Positions 1-12,900 of a stretch of DNA of 64,000 nucleotides are shown piece after piece (the stretch's first letter is position 1; every line of letters begins with the position of its first letter). Location of the stretch: NCBI GenBank assembly GCA_020284085.1, contig JACEVL010000163.1:124001-188000 (forward strand), in the 5' to 3' direction. The notes under the pieces are model-generated. The model ran no database searches, was not told the origin of the DNA, and worked only from the letters and a program-made list of their open reading frames with translations. A program made the position numbers and the translations under genes. Source of the stretch: Aporrectodea caliginosa. Taxonomy: Eukaryota > Annelida > Clitellata > Crassiclitellata > Lumbricidae.

Positions 1-1059
1 GACCTACAACTCCTGGTTCAGCCTATGGCATATAACAAATGCTTACTCAGTGCTTAAAAAAGACTAAGCGCAGGTGTAGGGGTCTTTACTCTCTCTCTCT
101 CGGAGGTGCCTTTGAAACTCTCTTCCCTGAAGTCGGTGTCTCTTATGTGGGAAAAACGAATACAGGTCTGCAGCGGATTAGCTCGTTAGGCATTCCTTCG
201 GGTTTAAACACATTTTCACAGCGCTCATATTCCACAGCTCCCTGGATGACAATACTCTACTGAAGACATCAGTCTTGCATATGACAACAGTAGGCTATAT
301 AATTATAGTCTAATGAAAAACAATAGTCCAGTATATGACAATAGCCCAGTGGATAGCAATAGCCTATTGTATAAGATAACAGCAGATGACAACAGTCTAT
401 TGTCAGAAAATAGTCCACTGGATAGTAAGTCTACTAAAAAGCAACTGCTTGGTTGTGAGCTTAATCAATAAAATAAAACAAAATTACTTTAATAGTAATG
501 GTAACATTAGGCCAGTGACTGAAATGAATTACTGAACCAATTTTTAAGAAAAAAACTGAACCAATTTTTGTATAAAAGAAACTTCATTTAAACAAATACG
601 ATAACAAATATTTTTCACACAATGACACTGGTAGTACAGATTAGACTTACAACTACAGTCAACTGAAAAACAGATTAGACTGCGATCAATCCGATTGCCA
701 CACCATCAGCTATAATAGATTATACTACAACAGTAAAAATCAGTTCACAAATCTAGCTTAACATTATGATAAGTGTAGTGATTACTGGGCAGGAATCTCA
801 AAACTCGATGTAAGTGGTTTGACATTTGTTCAATATGCTGAAGCACCTAAATGTATTTTAGCAGCATAGCAGAGTAGCAAGTACATCATACAAGGACAGC
901 AGAATGTCTCATGTACAGAGGATTATTTGAGAGGCTCCTTAAAGTTGCTTCATAAGTGTCTGATTACTTTATGTTTCTGATCACTTCTATGGTGCCGATA
1001 TTTCAACAAATAACATCAACATATCACAAGATATGGCAGGTGTGTAGAATCAAATAAGT

Positions 1060-1220
1060 TTGTGTGTGTACGCGCGCGCGCGTGTGCGTCACTGCGTGTG
1101 TACATGCATGCATAAGCTCATATGTATGCATGTATGCAAGTGTGTAGATATGCAATTCACGTATTAATGTAACATATGCATTCATGTAGGCATACATGCG
1201 TGTATGGATGTATGTATGCA
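1060..1220. repeat. Alternating purine-pyrimidine tract, Z-DNA-prone
   Basis: A run of GTGTGTGTACGCGCGCGCG leads into ATGC- and TGTA-type repeats up to about 1220. The strict purine-pyrimidine alternation with a CG core is the classic Z-DNA-forming pattern. No coding sense is evident. Confidence 0.7.
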
Positions 1221-2222
1221 AACACGTCTAATCAATAAGGATAAAGATCACCATAATGCGTAATGAGTGCGTGGTTACAGGGTGTACCTTCCAAACTACA
1301 CTAGGCCTATATGCCGAAAACGAGAAAACAAGAGCATATCGCCACGTCGGGCATCATCTTATATCGCCTATTCCTGTTAGGCTACGTGGGTAGCTTACAA
1401 TTTCAAGATCGAGCAAGCGATTCAATCAGTTAAGCAGTTAAATCTCAATTAATCAATTAAAAATTCTATTAATTAATTAAGATATCGATGCGTTGTACCT
1501 TGTGACTGTAGGAATAGAATAGAGATGACGGTAACAGTGATAAACGCCATTCCAGAAGAGATTTTCAGCCACGGAATAATAAGCAGAGGATTGGGGTTTA
1601 ATTCCGATGGAAACAACCGACTGAACTAATGGATGCTATAAGAAAACGCTATCGGCCGTTGCCAACAGCTCCATGTTATCCGATATTAAGAACTCTTCCA
1701 GTGTTCATCAACCTAAAGTTCGCCAGCCGAATGCAGTGTCCTCCTGCCTCCTCCTCTTCTGCCTCCTCCTCTTCTTCCTCCTCCTCCTCTCTCCGTCTGT
1801 CTCCTCTTCGCGTCGTCGTCGTCCTCCGCCGTCGAATCCTCCTCCTCCTCCTTAGTCGCTAAGTGCAGCTGCTGCCTCCGCGCCGGCTCCTCCTTCCTCG
1901 TCCGGATTGGCTACTACCTGCCCTCCCTCCCTCTCCACTGAGGTAGACTCACTACGGTGGTGTCGGCCCCCCTTTGCTTGTGTATGTCTTCTCCTTGACC
2001 TGCTGTCTGTCTTTCTCTGTCTGTCTATCGTTAATTGTTGTTTCGCTTCAGTCTCTGGCTCTCTGTCCGGCTGTTTTCATCTATCTCCATACACAAGCAC
2101 ACAAACTATGTATATGTATAGGTGTATGTATATGTATATGTATATACACGAACATATATGTATGCACCAGTGTGGTTGTTTGCGTGTGTATCTTGTTACT
2201 CGTTATCTGATTTCGCTTCTGG

Positions 2223-2414
<192 letters not shown>

Positions 2415-3426
2415 TGACTCTCTCGCTCTATGTCCGTCTCTATCACCGTCTCCCTCCCCTCCTCTGCCCTCGCTACGTGAGACGGCTCAACCGATGTCTT
2501 GCGCGGTGTCTAACTGACTTATGCCCGCGGCGCCTGCGCCTTGCCCTTTGAACCGCACCTCAGCAGTCAGCCTTGAAAGCCTGAACGAATCCACCAGCAT
2601 TCCTCCTGAACTGATCTAAAGCCGACCACGCCTACCCACCTTGTAGGCCACTGTTAATTACCCACCCGGCCGACCAAATGGTCGCGTCAGAGGCACAGGG
2701 TGAGGGTTGCGTTGCCCTTGGGACCTTTCGACCCCACTTGTCTACTTCCCGCTCGTTCGATTGTAAATAATATCGTTTTGCGTCGTTTGCCAATTTTTTG
2801 AAATAAAGAAATGAATAATCCATCAATCGACAGGCTTTCATCCAAGATAGGCCTATAGGCCTATCCTTGACTTCCAAACACCATCCACCTTAGCCGCCTG
2901 CCTGTCTGCCTGCCTGACTCTCTGAAATTTTGACCTCTGCCTATCGATTTTGATTTTATTGAGCGCCTGTGAATAAGCTGGTTCCCGCGACTTCGCTTTT
3001 GTGGGCGCTGTAGAAGTTTCGAGTTTACGATTACGATTAAGATTCCAACTGTTTCCTAACCTCTTCCCTTGATGATCTTTTTTCTTCCTACAATTCCACA
3101 CTTTCCAACCTCATTGAAACTCATGCGCCGCGCACAATGGTGAAATTGCTCACCCAGAGGTGGCGGATATCCAAATTTTTGCAAATCTAAAGCCTAAGCC
3201 TATCCGACGAAACTATAAAAGTAGGCTATAAACGATACTCGCTATTCGCTAATTTGGAAAACGCATTAAATGTGTGAAACAATAATGATATGGTCGATTA
3301 TTGTAACAAAAGCAATTTTAGGTGACGGGTCGTCTCTTTTAGGGAACTCCGCCGCAGCCGCTGTTCGTAGGCCTACCTAGGGCCTACTCTGACAGTGCCA
3401 ATCCCAAGCCTAGATGAAGGAAGAAG

Positions 3427-3840
3427 CAGTGGAGGCGCCAGGATCTCAGGTTGGAGGGGCTAAAGCTTGTTGTATTACTGCTTAACGACACGTGTTTTTT
3501 TTTTCATATCGAAGATGATCAGTGTCGGAGGCAGAAACTTCAGGTCAGTGTGTACTCCACGTTTATATTGCGACCGAGCCACCCGCAGTAAAGATCCGAG
3601 AAATTAATCTCTGATAAACCGACCGACCGGGAAACGAACCCAGGGCGCCGGCGCGGCGAGCGGGCACCAACCCACTCGGCACTCCAGGATCTCTGAGGGG
3701 CTAAAGCTCCTGAAAAATAAAAAAATAATCTTTTGTTCCCTTTCAGTTAACTCCCTGTGATTTGCAGTGATTTCACACTTTGGGGGGCTGAACCGCAGTT
3801 AGGGAGGCTAAGCCCCCTATCCCTCTGGCGACAGCAAATG
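3427..3840. mobile_element. Non-autonomous hAT element (414 bp) with 8-bp TSD
   Basis: The left end starts CAGTGGAGGCGCCAGG and the right end, read on the other strand, starts CATTTGCTGTCGCCAGAG, giving imperfect inverted ends. The flanks carry an exact 8-bp duplication, GGAAGAAG, at 3419-3426 and 3841-3848. Eight-bp duplications and CAGTG-type ends are hallmarks of the hAT superfamily. It has no transposase frame. It interrupts an older dispersed repeat and itself contains a tRNA-derived SINE. Confidence 0.8.
3515..3690 (-). mobile_element. tRNA-derived SINE nested in the hAT element
   Basis: On the minus strand the sequence opens with GAGTGGGTTGGTGCCCGCTC (A-box-like). About 30 bases on comes GGGTTCGTTTCCC, a good RNA polymerase III B box, followed by a non-tRNA body. 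It lies wholly inside the 3427-3840 hAT element, so it inserted later or was carried by it. Confidence 0.65.
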
Positions 3841-4892
3841 GGAAGAAGGCGACGCTAATGATCCTTGTTATCACACAGTGTCGTTAAACTGAAACTACTT
3901 CTCTTTTAGGTAGCGGATCCCATAGCTTAGGTGGCCGGATCTCAGGTCCGGCTGAATTTAACCACTGGCCATTCATCACCAAACGCAGTATACACAGCGG
4001 TAACCCTTGGTTTACTTCCTACCTCCAGCACTTAAAACCCTCCGTAGGCGCCCTGCTGGAGCAAGTCTACAAGAGCACTGTATTCCACATGTCGCTAGTG
4101 CAAAAGCCTTCACTACCAGAGGCGTACGGAGCTGAAACGCCGCTCGGAGCGACGGCCCAAATGCCGCCCTTGACCATTTAATTTTGGATATGCTATTTTC
4201 TCGAAGAGATTGCAGTTTGCATGACGTTCGTCGATCTTATCACACATGCGCCTACAATTTTATTTTATAAAGTTGATACACTGTCTGGATAGGCTATCTC
4301 TTTTCACAGCATATGATCCGTTTTAGATAATTATAGCCTACATTTTCAACTTACTGCAAAACTATAGGCCTATTATTAGATAATAAAACATATTGTATTG
4401 CATGAGTTGCAACTGTCGCTGACTCGCCGTGATGAATGGCGAAATTGGACGTACGAACCTGCCTAGCAAGGCAGAGAACGAAAAGAAGCTGATAGAGCAG
4501 CAAACTTAAGCTGCAAATAGGATATAGTAGGCCTATCCAAACTGATTGTAGGCCTAATCGTAAACTCAAAATTTATGAAGCGCTTAGGCTAAGCGCAGGG
4601 TACCTGCTGCAGCTTTATTCATGCGCGAGATCGAGGCTAGCCGCTAGCCACAAACTGCTTTAAGGACTGTTGGGTCACTTGGGTGACAGATATGGCTTGG
4701 AAAAAACTCCGTCACTGCTCGTACTCTGGCAGTGCCAGTCCCAAGCCTGGATGAAGGAGGAGGGCGACGCTAATAAGCGGCTAATGATCTTTCTTGCTGT
4801 TGCTATTATTATTATTAGGTATCATCCCTCAGGATTTATAAAAATTGCTATAAGGAGCAGGAAATTTGTGTCAGGCCTCGTCTTCATTATTA

Positions 4893-4963
<71 letters not shown>
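4893..4963. repeat. (ATT)n microsatellite
   Basis: About 23 ATT triplets. It lies inside an insertion (about 4803-5020) that separates the two halves of a dispersed repeat copy at 4727-5060. The leucine-rich frame across it is not a gene. Confidence 0.95.
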
Positions 4964-5777
4964 GACTGTCAATTATAGCGCGCCTAAACAAATGGGAATC
5001 TTGCACAAAAGCGCGTAACAGCGCTGTTATCACAGTGTCGTGAAACTGAAACTACTGCTAATAGATAGGCTATGGCTTGTGGCTGAACCACTGCCTTCAG
5101 TATACTATAGGCTAATATCTATAATTGTCAGAAGGCAGTGGCTTGCCTGTAGGCCTAGGTCTGTAAAATAATTAATCGTAAGACTGTGGTCAAAATCTTA
5201 GCCATGGTGGATATATACTTTCAGAGGTTTGACTCACTCCACTAGCGCCCTCTAAAACTCGGCTATAATGAAACATCAAAGTCCTATGAAAAGGCTCAAA
5301 GAAATTAAGTTCCTAATGCGTGATCATCCCATGGCCGCCTCTCGACGCTCGTTTAAGGGACTGCCTATCCCTATATGCCACTTTGTAGTGCAACAAATGT
5401 ATAGAACTTTAACAGAATTACATTTCTTAAAATTAATAGAATGAGCAAAATCGCCGCGACCAAAGTGAAGCATCCCAATCATAAATGCTCATTGGTAAAT
5501 ATTCCGCCCGCCTGATAAGGTAAATTTTGGTTTTCCGATTTATGAAAACTAACTTCAGTTTCAGAAGATGGCTGAAATTTGCCAAGAGTTTGTAAACTAG
5601 TTAAATGCGAGGTAGCACAGCAAATCTTAAATCCGGTTGACTGGCCTTAGGAAGACTGGTGCTGGGCTGTGTCGTCTTTTCATGGGTTTGCCGCCGCGTG
5701 TTCGTTATCCTTCGGTTCGCAGGTCATGCGGTTCGTTATATGGAATGCAGAGAGCCCCTCTGTTCTGAACTCCGCCG

Positions 5778-5870
5778 CTGACAGTGCCAGTCCCAAGCCT
5801 GGATCAAGGAGGAGGGCGTCGCTAATGATCTTTGTTAACACGCAGTGTCGTTAAACTGAAACTACTACTA
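5778..5870 (+). repeat. Intact copy of the CAGTGCCAGTCCC dispersed repeat
   Basis: This is the least interrupted copy of the family also seen at 3391-3910, 4727-5060 and (reversed) 31820-31905. It runs from CAGTGCCAGTCCCAAGCCTG to CAGTGTCGTTAAACTG and a CTACTACTA tail. The family probably extends upstream to about 5640. Confidence 0.7.
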
Positions 5871-6538
5871 CCATCTGTTCTGGTCTGGCAGAGGATTGTC
5901 GTGCAAATGCGAATGCACGTAATCGAAACTTTTGGGTGCCTGCTTCAATAGTCATAATCAGAAACTTAATTCCAGGGAGACTTTCGGTTTATGCGCGAAC
6001 ACAATCTCGAGCAGCAGCAGTTCACAAACCGATCCCTTGTCTTAAGGTTCTTTGGCTAAACAACGGATTCTTAATAATGTAAATTAAGATTCGGTTTTGT
6101 TAGCTATGGAATCTGGGTCCCCAATTTTAGGTGCAACGAAATTATTATGCTGAACGTGCGGGTATTCGGCAGCACCAACGTTCAGCGTCATGAAAAGCTG
6201 AACTTGTAAAGTGTAAACCCATACTTGACATTGCTGCAAGGATGGGTGGGGTTATGATGGATTGGCAGTTTCCGTTGAGTACAATGACACACGTTAAAAT
6301 CATTTAGGTGTCTTTGGTAACAAGCTAAGCAGAATTACAGTGAAGTGTATTGTAAAATCTGTATGCAAGTGATAGAAAAAGGTAGATTTGTGGAAGAACA
6401 AAATTTAATGTCTGTAAGGGAGGAGAGCTGTGGCACTTCAGGTTTAAGATCAACGCCTAAATATCGCCTTGCCATTGCATGATATTGCGTGCATGGTAAT
6501 GTCTGTGAGTTATTCCTCAATACATGTCTTGTGTTTAG

Positions 6539-6575
6539 GAATTTTGTTCAGTGAATCACAATTTCTCATAAGAAA
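6539..6575 (+). other. Probable 5' UTR end of the helicase mRNA
   Basis: A good 3' splice site, TCTTGTGTTTAG, ends at 6538, 37 bases before the helicase ATG. This suggests the first coding exon also carries a short 5' UTR and that a noncoding exon and promoter lie further upstream, not located here. Confidence 0.5.
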
Positions 6576-6994
6576 ATGGCAGATCCCAACGTGACAAAAA
6601 GTCCTAAGACTCCATCAAGAATCGGTGAGACAAAACTGCAATCTACTCCAAAATCAACATCTAAATCATCTTCTCGCAAAAGAGTTGTGGTTGACCAGTT
6701 TCTATCGGTTCCTCGAGATTTCAGCTTGTCGGAATCAAACCACAATCTGCCAAATGAAAACCAACAGTTAAATGAGCTACCTGAGTCAAGGAAGCAATCA
6801 AAGGCAGCGAGGCAGCTTGAAATGAGCGAACCATCGCTGCCGCAATCAGCGCCTGTGTCCACACAGAGGATGCCTACTACCTATAATCGACGACATTTCT
6901 GTGATACGTGTAAAATATATTGCAGCAGCTTGACTTCTATGAAGCAGCACACTGATGGACGGCGACATAGAATCTTCAGCATACACAAAGAATG
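6576..6994 (+). CDS. Helicase exon 1: basic N-terminus and C2H2 finger
   Basis: It encodes residues 1-139 and two bases of Trp140. The first 100 residues are Ser/Lys-rich and probably disordered. They are followed by [17 protein letters not shown] with a second His six residues on, a C-x2-C-x12-H-x5-H finger of the kind that binds double-stranded RNA in other proteins. Donor GTTAGT. Confidence 0.88.
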
Positions 6995-9900
6995 GTTAGT
7001 ATTTGACAGGAACATTAAGGCAGTTTATGAGAACTTTGTAGATGTGTTGAATTAGTACTTTCAGTGTCAGAGTAAGACCAACTAACACATGGAGAGACAT
7101 GCATGCAAAGGACAGAGAGATCAAGAGATAATAAAGGGAGACAGAAGGAAGAGATAGAAGAGAAAGTGTTCTGATTGACTGTGCTTCTCTCAAAACTATG
7201 AATTTAGTTTTGCAAAGGGATAAGATCACAAAGTGAATTGTCATATGGGCAACTTCTGTGAGAGGTCATGGAAAGACACTATATTATAAGTATATGTAAA
7301 ATTTTGCTTGCATATTTCATAATTCGTATTGGTATGTATACAATGAGACATACACTAGTGATTCTGTTTTGACTTATATTAGGGACAAACTGAAGGCTAA
7401 CCGCAAAGGAGTTGTTGTCTCGTCACCAAGTGCCTCCCCGCCTGAAGCTGAGAAAATCTCGGTCGAGTTGGACAATGGAAAGAAGAAGGTTGTTGAATTC
7501 TGCATACAAAACTGCGGGGATTCCAACGTTGCTTTTGAGTGCTGTGATATTGTTGACCTAAAGTCAGCAACGCGACGTCGATTTACTGACTTTCAGTTGA
7601 AAAACAGACCAGGCCAACAACCACTGCTGCCCAGTAAGAAGTTACTAAACCAGACTTTCTTATAAATAACACTTTTCGTCGCTAGTCACTCCACTGTCCA
7701 ATCTGCTGCCAAAGGCCTTTTGGTTGTTCCTCACAAGCCACTGCTCAATCTAGAAGCTTTGCTTATGTGGAACCCTCTAGTTGGAACCGCCTTCCACAGG
7801 AATTGCAGCTTGAACTCAGTCTTTCTCTTCCCTGTTTCTGAAATGCCTGCAGTCCATTGTATTTAATTTATTTATGTTAATGATAGCATTGACTTGGGTC
7901 AGAAGTGCCTCTGAATCATTGAGTTGCAATTTTATAATGCTCGATTACAAGTCAATTACAATTTAAGAAATAAACTTACATTATAAAATGGATTTGTATA
8001 GCAATAAAATTTCATCTTCAGGAAGTTTAGTAAAGTACTGATAGAGCAGTTTTATTTTTAATCTGTAAGGCCTCGTGATTCTTTCCAAAGATTAAGTAAG
8101 TAAGTTTACAAGCCATTTATTGACAGAGCATCAATGCCATAAAATCACCAATAACAGCAGCCAGTACAAACTCAAAAATCTTCAAGTAAATGATGCAAAA
8201 GTCAAAAGTTTAATCCAAAAGGGTTATATGGAATTATGGATTGGCTGATATGTGGATTCAGTTGAGATACATTGTACATGCAGTGATGGTATTTTAGAAG
8301 TTTATAGATAGATTAGAAATAGATTTTGTATTTTTTTACCAGTTGTTGCTGTCAAAAAATATTCATTAACTTCATGAATGACTGGTTTAATAAGTCATAA
8401 CCATGCAATATAAATCTCTGATTTACATGGTCTTATTGACATTTGTTTCTTGTAGATGATCAGCTCACTGTGTCTTTGCATTGTGTAAAGCGCGCAATAG
8501 GTTTTTACTGCACGAAGGTTGCATTTGTCTTTTCCAAGCCGAAGATGACTATAGTGCGTGACGTTGAAGTGCAGATCATTACGCAGATAATGAAAGAGCT
8601 TGGTCCAAAGGCGCCTTATAAACACCCACCAAGAGTGTCAGTCAAGATGGCACCTGTTAAAACTGTTGACGGTCTTCGTCCAAAGTGGTAAGATTCTGTT
8701 TCAAGTCGTCAGTTTCTTTTCAATCTCTTTCATGTAGATGGCCTTGTTCCAGTGCCTTTGAGAGGTCTTGAAATGTGCTGTAGAAATACTGCTGCTATAT
8801 AACTTTATGTTGCATACCATGCATATGGGAATCACTGCTATATTAATATTCGCAACCTTTTCAATGGATCGCTTTGGTTATGATTGTGGCGGATTGCCTT
8901 CTCTTTCCTGCTCTGATTAGATTACTCTTACTGTCACTGAAATTCCTACTTATACAATGCAGTACTGTGCAACTGAAACTTGAGAGGCAGTGGCACAATT
9001 ACCATAATTTATCTTGATTACAGCTGCTATACCTCCTCCAAGACTTAAACTCTGCTACAGCCAGTGCTTCTTGCTGTGTTTTCTGACTGCCATATCCAGC
9101 TGATACAGACTGTATAATATAATGATGATGAGACTGAATATTAGCTTGTCCAGCATATTGATTTTACAGAGGCTCTACCATATACTGATGTAAATGCTAA
9201 TGCACAGCTGGTCCCTGTATTGTGTATTAATGTGTCTCGTGTGTTAAATTCGTGTGAACAGTTTGCGTGTAATGGGGCTGAACTGTATATTATTAGGCTT
9301 TTTATGCTGCAGCTTTTGAGTACTTCTTGACATAACTCAAAATGAAAATAGCCTAAATAGGTATTCACTCATTTATTTTATATTTGTTCTTTAGAAAATA
9401 ATTATATTGGTGACTTGTACAGGGATCACTCGAAAGATAGTCTGACTCAAGAAGTGCCTCTGGATATTTATTACATTCCTGTTGAAATACGAAGAGCAGT
9501 AAACCACGGCCTTCAGGAGGAAGTGGAATCAAAGGAGAAAACATGTAGTATTAGGTAAATGCTGTTTAAGTTTTCTGAGTTGCGTAACTGTGACTATCCA
9601 GGTCTACCTTAGCTCACAGCTGAAATTACCCCTTCTAAATGACATAGAAGTAATCTGAAATTGCTTCATAAACCTATCAAATCTAAACTGACCACACTTA
9701 AAGTAAGTTACTGGTATGTAATATAAGAAGAAGATGAGAAAAGCACTCTTTAAATAGCACTGAGCGACAGTTACGAGTATGAGATGTTAGCAATTTCATG
9801 TTTATTGTATTCTGTATATATCAGGATGAGTAACCATGTTGGGCAGACAACGTGAAGGTCTTTCTGCCCAGGCAGGACTTAGCCACCAATCTCAGGGCTA

Positions 9901-12900
9901 CCATTTGTGCATGCTAACGATTAGATCAGCCTGGGTGCTGCAGCACCAAAAGGTGCCATGAACCTGCTTTAGTGGTGCTGCAGTTGGATGGCAGAAAGGC
10001 AGAACCATAATATATGTGCAGCTTTTCCTGTAACAAATGTGAAAACGCTACCGATAATATTATCACTGCTGACATAAGTAAGTAGCCTTTTAATAATGCA
10101 AGTCAAACACTGACGTTTTACAAAATAGACAGTTAATGTAAAATTTTACTGTCGTTGGAGCAGAAAAAGCACAGCTATTAGCATGTACTATGAATGCTTC
10201 TGATGCTTGCTTCGTGATTGTAAGCTTTTCAAAGAATGGTGAGTTCACTGGTAGCCGGTGATTCAGTCTATATATTCGATGTATTGTGCCCGATAAGACT
10301 ACGTTGGCCTATAACTATTTTAAAACCTAAAGTAGTGTAGAAATGGTTGCCACACTAAGGTTGAATACAAAAGAATGCTGCTCGTGATTAAAGTAAGGAA
10401 GTAACTGGAAGAAAAATAAATGTTGCTGTTGATTGAATGACTTTGAGTGTGTGCCTTGCTCTGAAAAACGTTGGGAAGCACTGCACTAGACTACTTTGCA
10501 CTGTGTAAAGTAAACTGATCTTGATCAATTCAGAATGACTTAAATAGTTATTGCTGCATATTTATTCATAGGAGTCGTTTATCGAGTTCTCTTTGCAAGG
10601 ACAATTACCGAAATCGCTTTTCGCTTCTGCTTCATATCGAAGAGCTTCAAATGGAAGTCGATATTAGAAAATATGATATGCTCAAAGTACCACTTGAAAC
10701 CTGCAAGGAAAACCATAAACTTCTTACCTTAGAAGTAAGCTTTCATTTAAACACTGTCACAATTCAGTCTTATGACCGAGATTCACAGCACTGATTTTTA
10801 TACAGGCTTGTAATAGAACAAATACCTTACCATTCCATTCCATTATCTCTATATTTAAAAAGTAGAAAATGGAAGCCCAACATAACCGACCTGTGTCAAT
10901 GTTTAAAAAGCCTAGCCTTGTGTGTAATCTTTGTAGCGTACAAGTTACAGGTGAATTTTGGTGCAAATATTTACTTTTGCACAAAGAACCAGAAACAGGA
11001 ATTTGTTAATGCGGATGAGGGTATACTGGTATAGTTTTAAATTTTATTGAAATTTTGAGATCTATGGCTCAGTTGACATGTAATGTTCATATTAATGACT
11101 GCCAGCTACTGATGAAGTAGGTACCGTTAGTTACTTTGCTGTGATTAGGGCAGCATTACGATTTTAGTATTTTGTTGTAATTTAGTATTTTTGTAGATCC
11201 TCTATGTGAGTCTAAATATGCGATTGTCAACTATCAGCTTTATTTTATTAATCATGAACATTGCTTCATAGTTGAATTATTCTAATTTAGGTTCAATGGC
11301 TTTCAGAAAATCAAAGTCCTATAGGTCTGCTGTTTTGAACAGTCACCTTAAGAAACAATGACAGTTGTTCATAAAAGCAGGTAGGCCTAATATTGAAAAC
11401 AGCTTTAAAGTCTTAATTTTTCACGTTTCAGGTTCCTGGCCTGTCAGAAAATCGTCCATCAGTTCTTGTTGGTGACCACCTTTTTCTTCGTGTACTGAAG
11501 AGTGATAAGACCCCAGAGGAGACGGAGTACAAGGCGTACGTTCACAGGACGTGTCTCAACAAAGTGGAGATAGGCCTGAGTGAAAAGTTAGTGCAGTTTT
11601 AACAATAGACGTCATAAGGTTTGTGTCCTGGAGTGCCAATCCAGAAAGGTTGAATCCCTTTCCAGGGTGATGCAAAATTTCTCTTCCATTTTTGCCTAGT
11701 AGCAAAATCATTTGCATGTACCTGTATTTCTAAAGCACCTTCTAAGAACTTCTGGGGTGGGCCTCGTTGGTTGGCACTGTATTGACTATTGACACAACAT
11801 CAGGAGCTTTGTGTTCTAGTCTCAAGTCAGCTGGGTCGGCAATCGTGCTCTGCTTGTCGTGGAGCTGTGTAGATGCAGTGTTTTGCACTTCAACTCATGT
11901 CTTCTCATGTGTTGGACCATATTCTTGACAGAATCTTCTATTGCAATTATGTACTGCTGCATGAATTCAGCTTTGTGCAATAAACATTTTAAAACTATCT
12001 TGAAATGCACTTGTTTAGTAGATCAGGTACATAATAGGTGCTATATTATATGTCTTCATACATACATACATGTATGCATACATACATACTTACAATCTTG
12101 CATGTAAAAATTCCCAGAGAAACAAAAAAATTCTGAATTATTAGTACTCTTTAATCCTTTAACGATGAGCTGCATTGGTTTTCTCATACATTTTAGTGCA
12201 TGGTCATCATTAAAGGGGTTAAGATCGAGTGAAGCAACAGTGTCCTGGAAGGCAATGGTGTGCAAGTGTTGAAATTTAATATCAATGAGCTGGAAAGGGT
12301 TACCGATTTCTCTTGTGTCCCAAATCAGGCATTATTAGTGTTATTATGCAGTATTTGTCACGATTTTTGTAGCACTAGTTTATCATATGAATGATGTTGT
12401 ACTATCAACATATCCTTGATTGACTGCTTACATTTGAACATGTTTTGTAGTTTTCGAAGCATGTGGGTCCATAAAATGAACTTCAACTGTCGTTTCAACT
12501 TCAACCGCCTTCCTATCCGTCTGCAACATCGAGCCGTTCAGTTTGCTGAGGAAAACAGTCTCTACGACTTACTTTTCCCAAATTCCGACAACATCTGCAA
12601 ATACGGATGCATTCAACCGGTTGATACTCCTATGAAGTTAGTGATAGCCACGTTCTGAATCTGTTCATAGCTCCTGTCTTAACTATTTGTTCAGCAAGAG
12701 GGGGGGTTTGTGGGTTTAACCCCCCCCCACCCAATAAATAATTGCCAAAAACACTTAACTTTTCAAAACTGACCCATGGAAACCCCCAAATTGTTTGCCC
12801 TTGCAAGGAACTGTTCAATAGTATACCAAGTCTGTTACTGAATGATTGCAGATTTGAACCTCCTGAAATGGACTTTGCTTTATGACCCTGAAGAAGTTGT

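Larger units (their letters stand above)
3391..3910 (+). repeat. Dispersed repeat copy split by an hAT insertion
   Basis: The segment beginning CAGTGCCAATCCCAAGCC at 3392 continues at 3841 with GCGACGCTAATGATC and the ending CAGTGTCGTTAAACTGAAAC. Uninterrupted, this matches the copy at 5778-5870. Other copies are at 4727-5060 (itself interrupted) and reversed at 31820-31905. The family is short, noncoding and ends in a CTA-rich tail; I take it to be SINE-like but see no clear tRNA boxes in it. Confidence 0.7.

Noticed and set aside
39..263. 74-codon frame at the left edge
   Set aside because: No homology I recognise, no splice sites that fit, and no partner exons.
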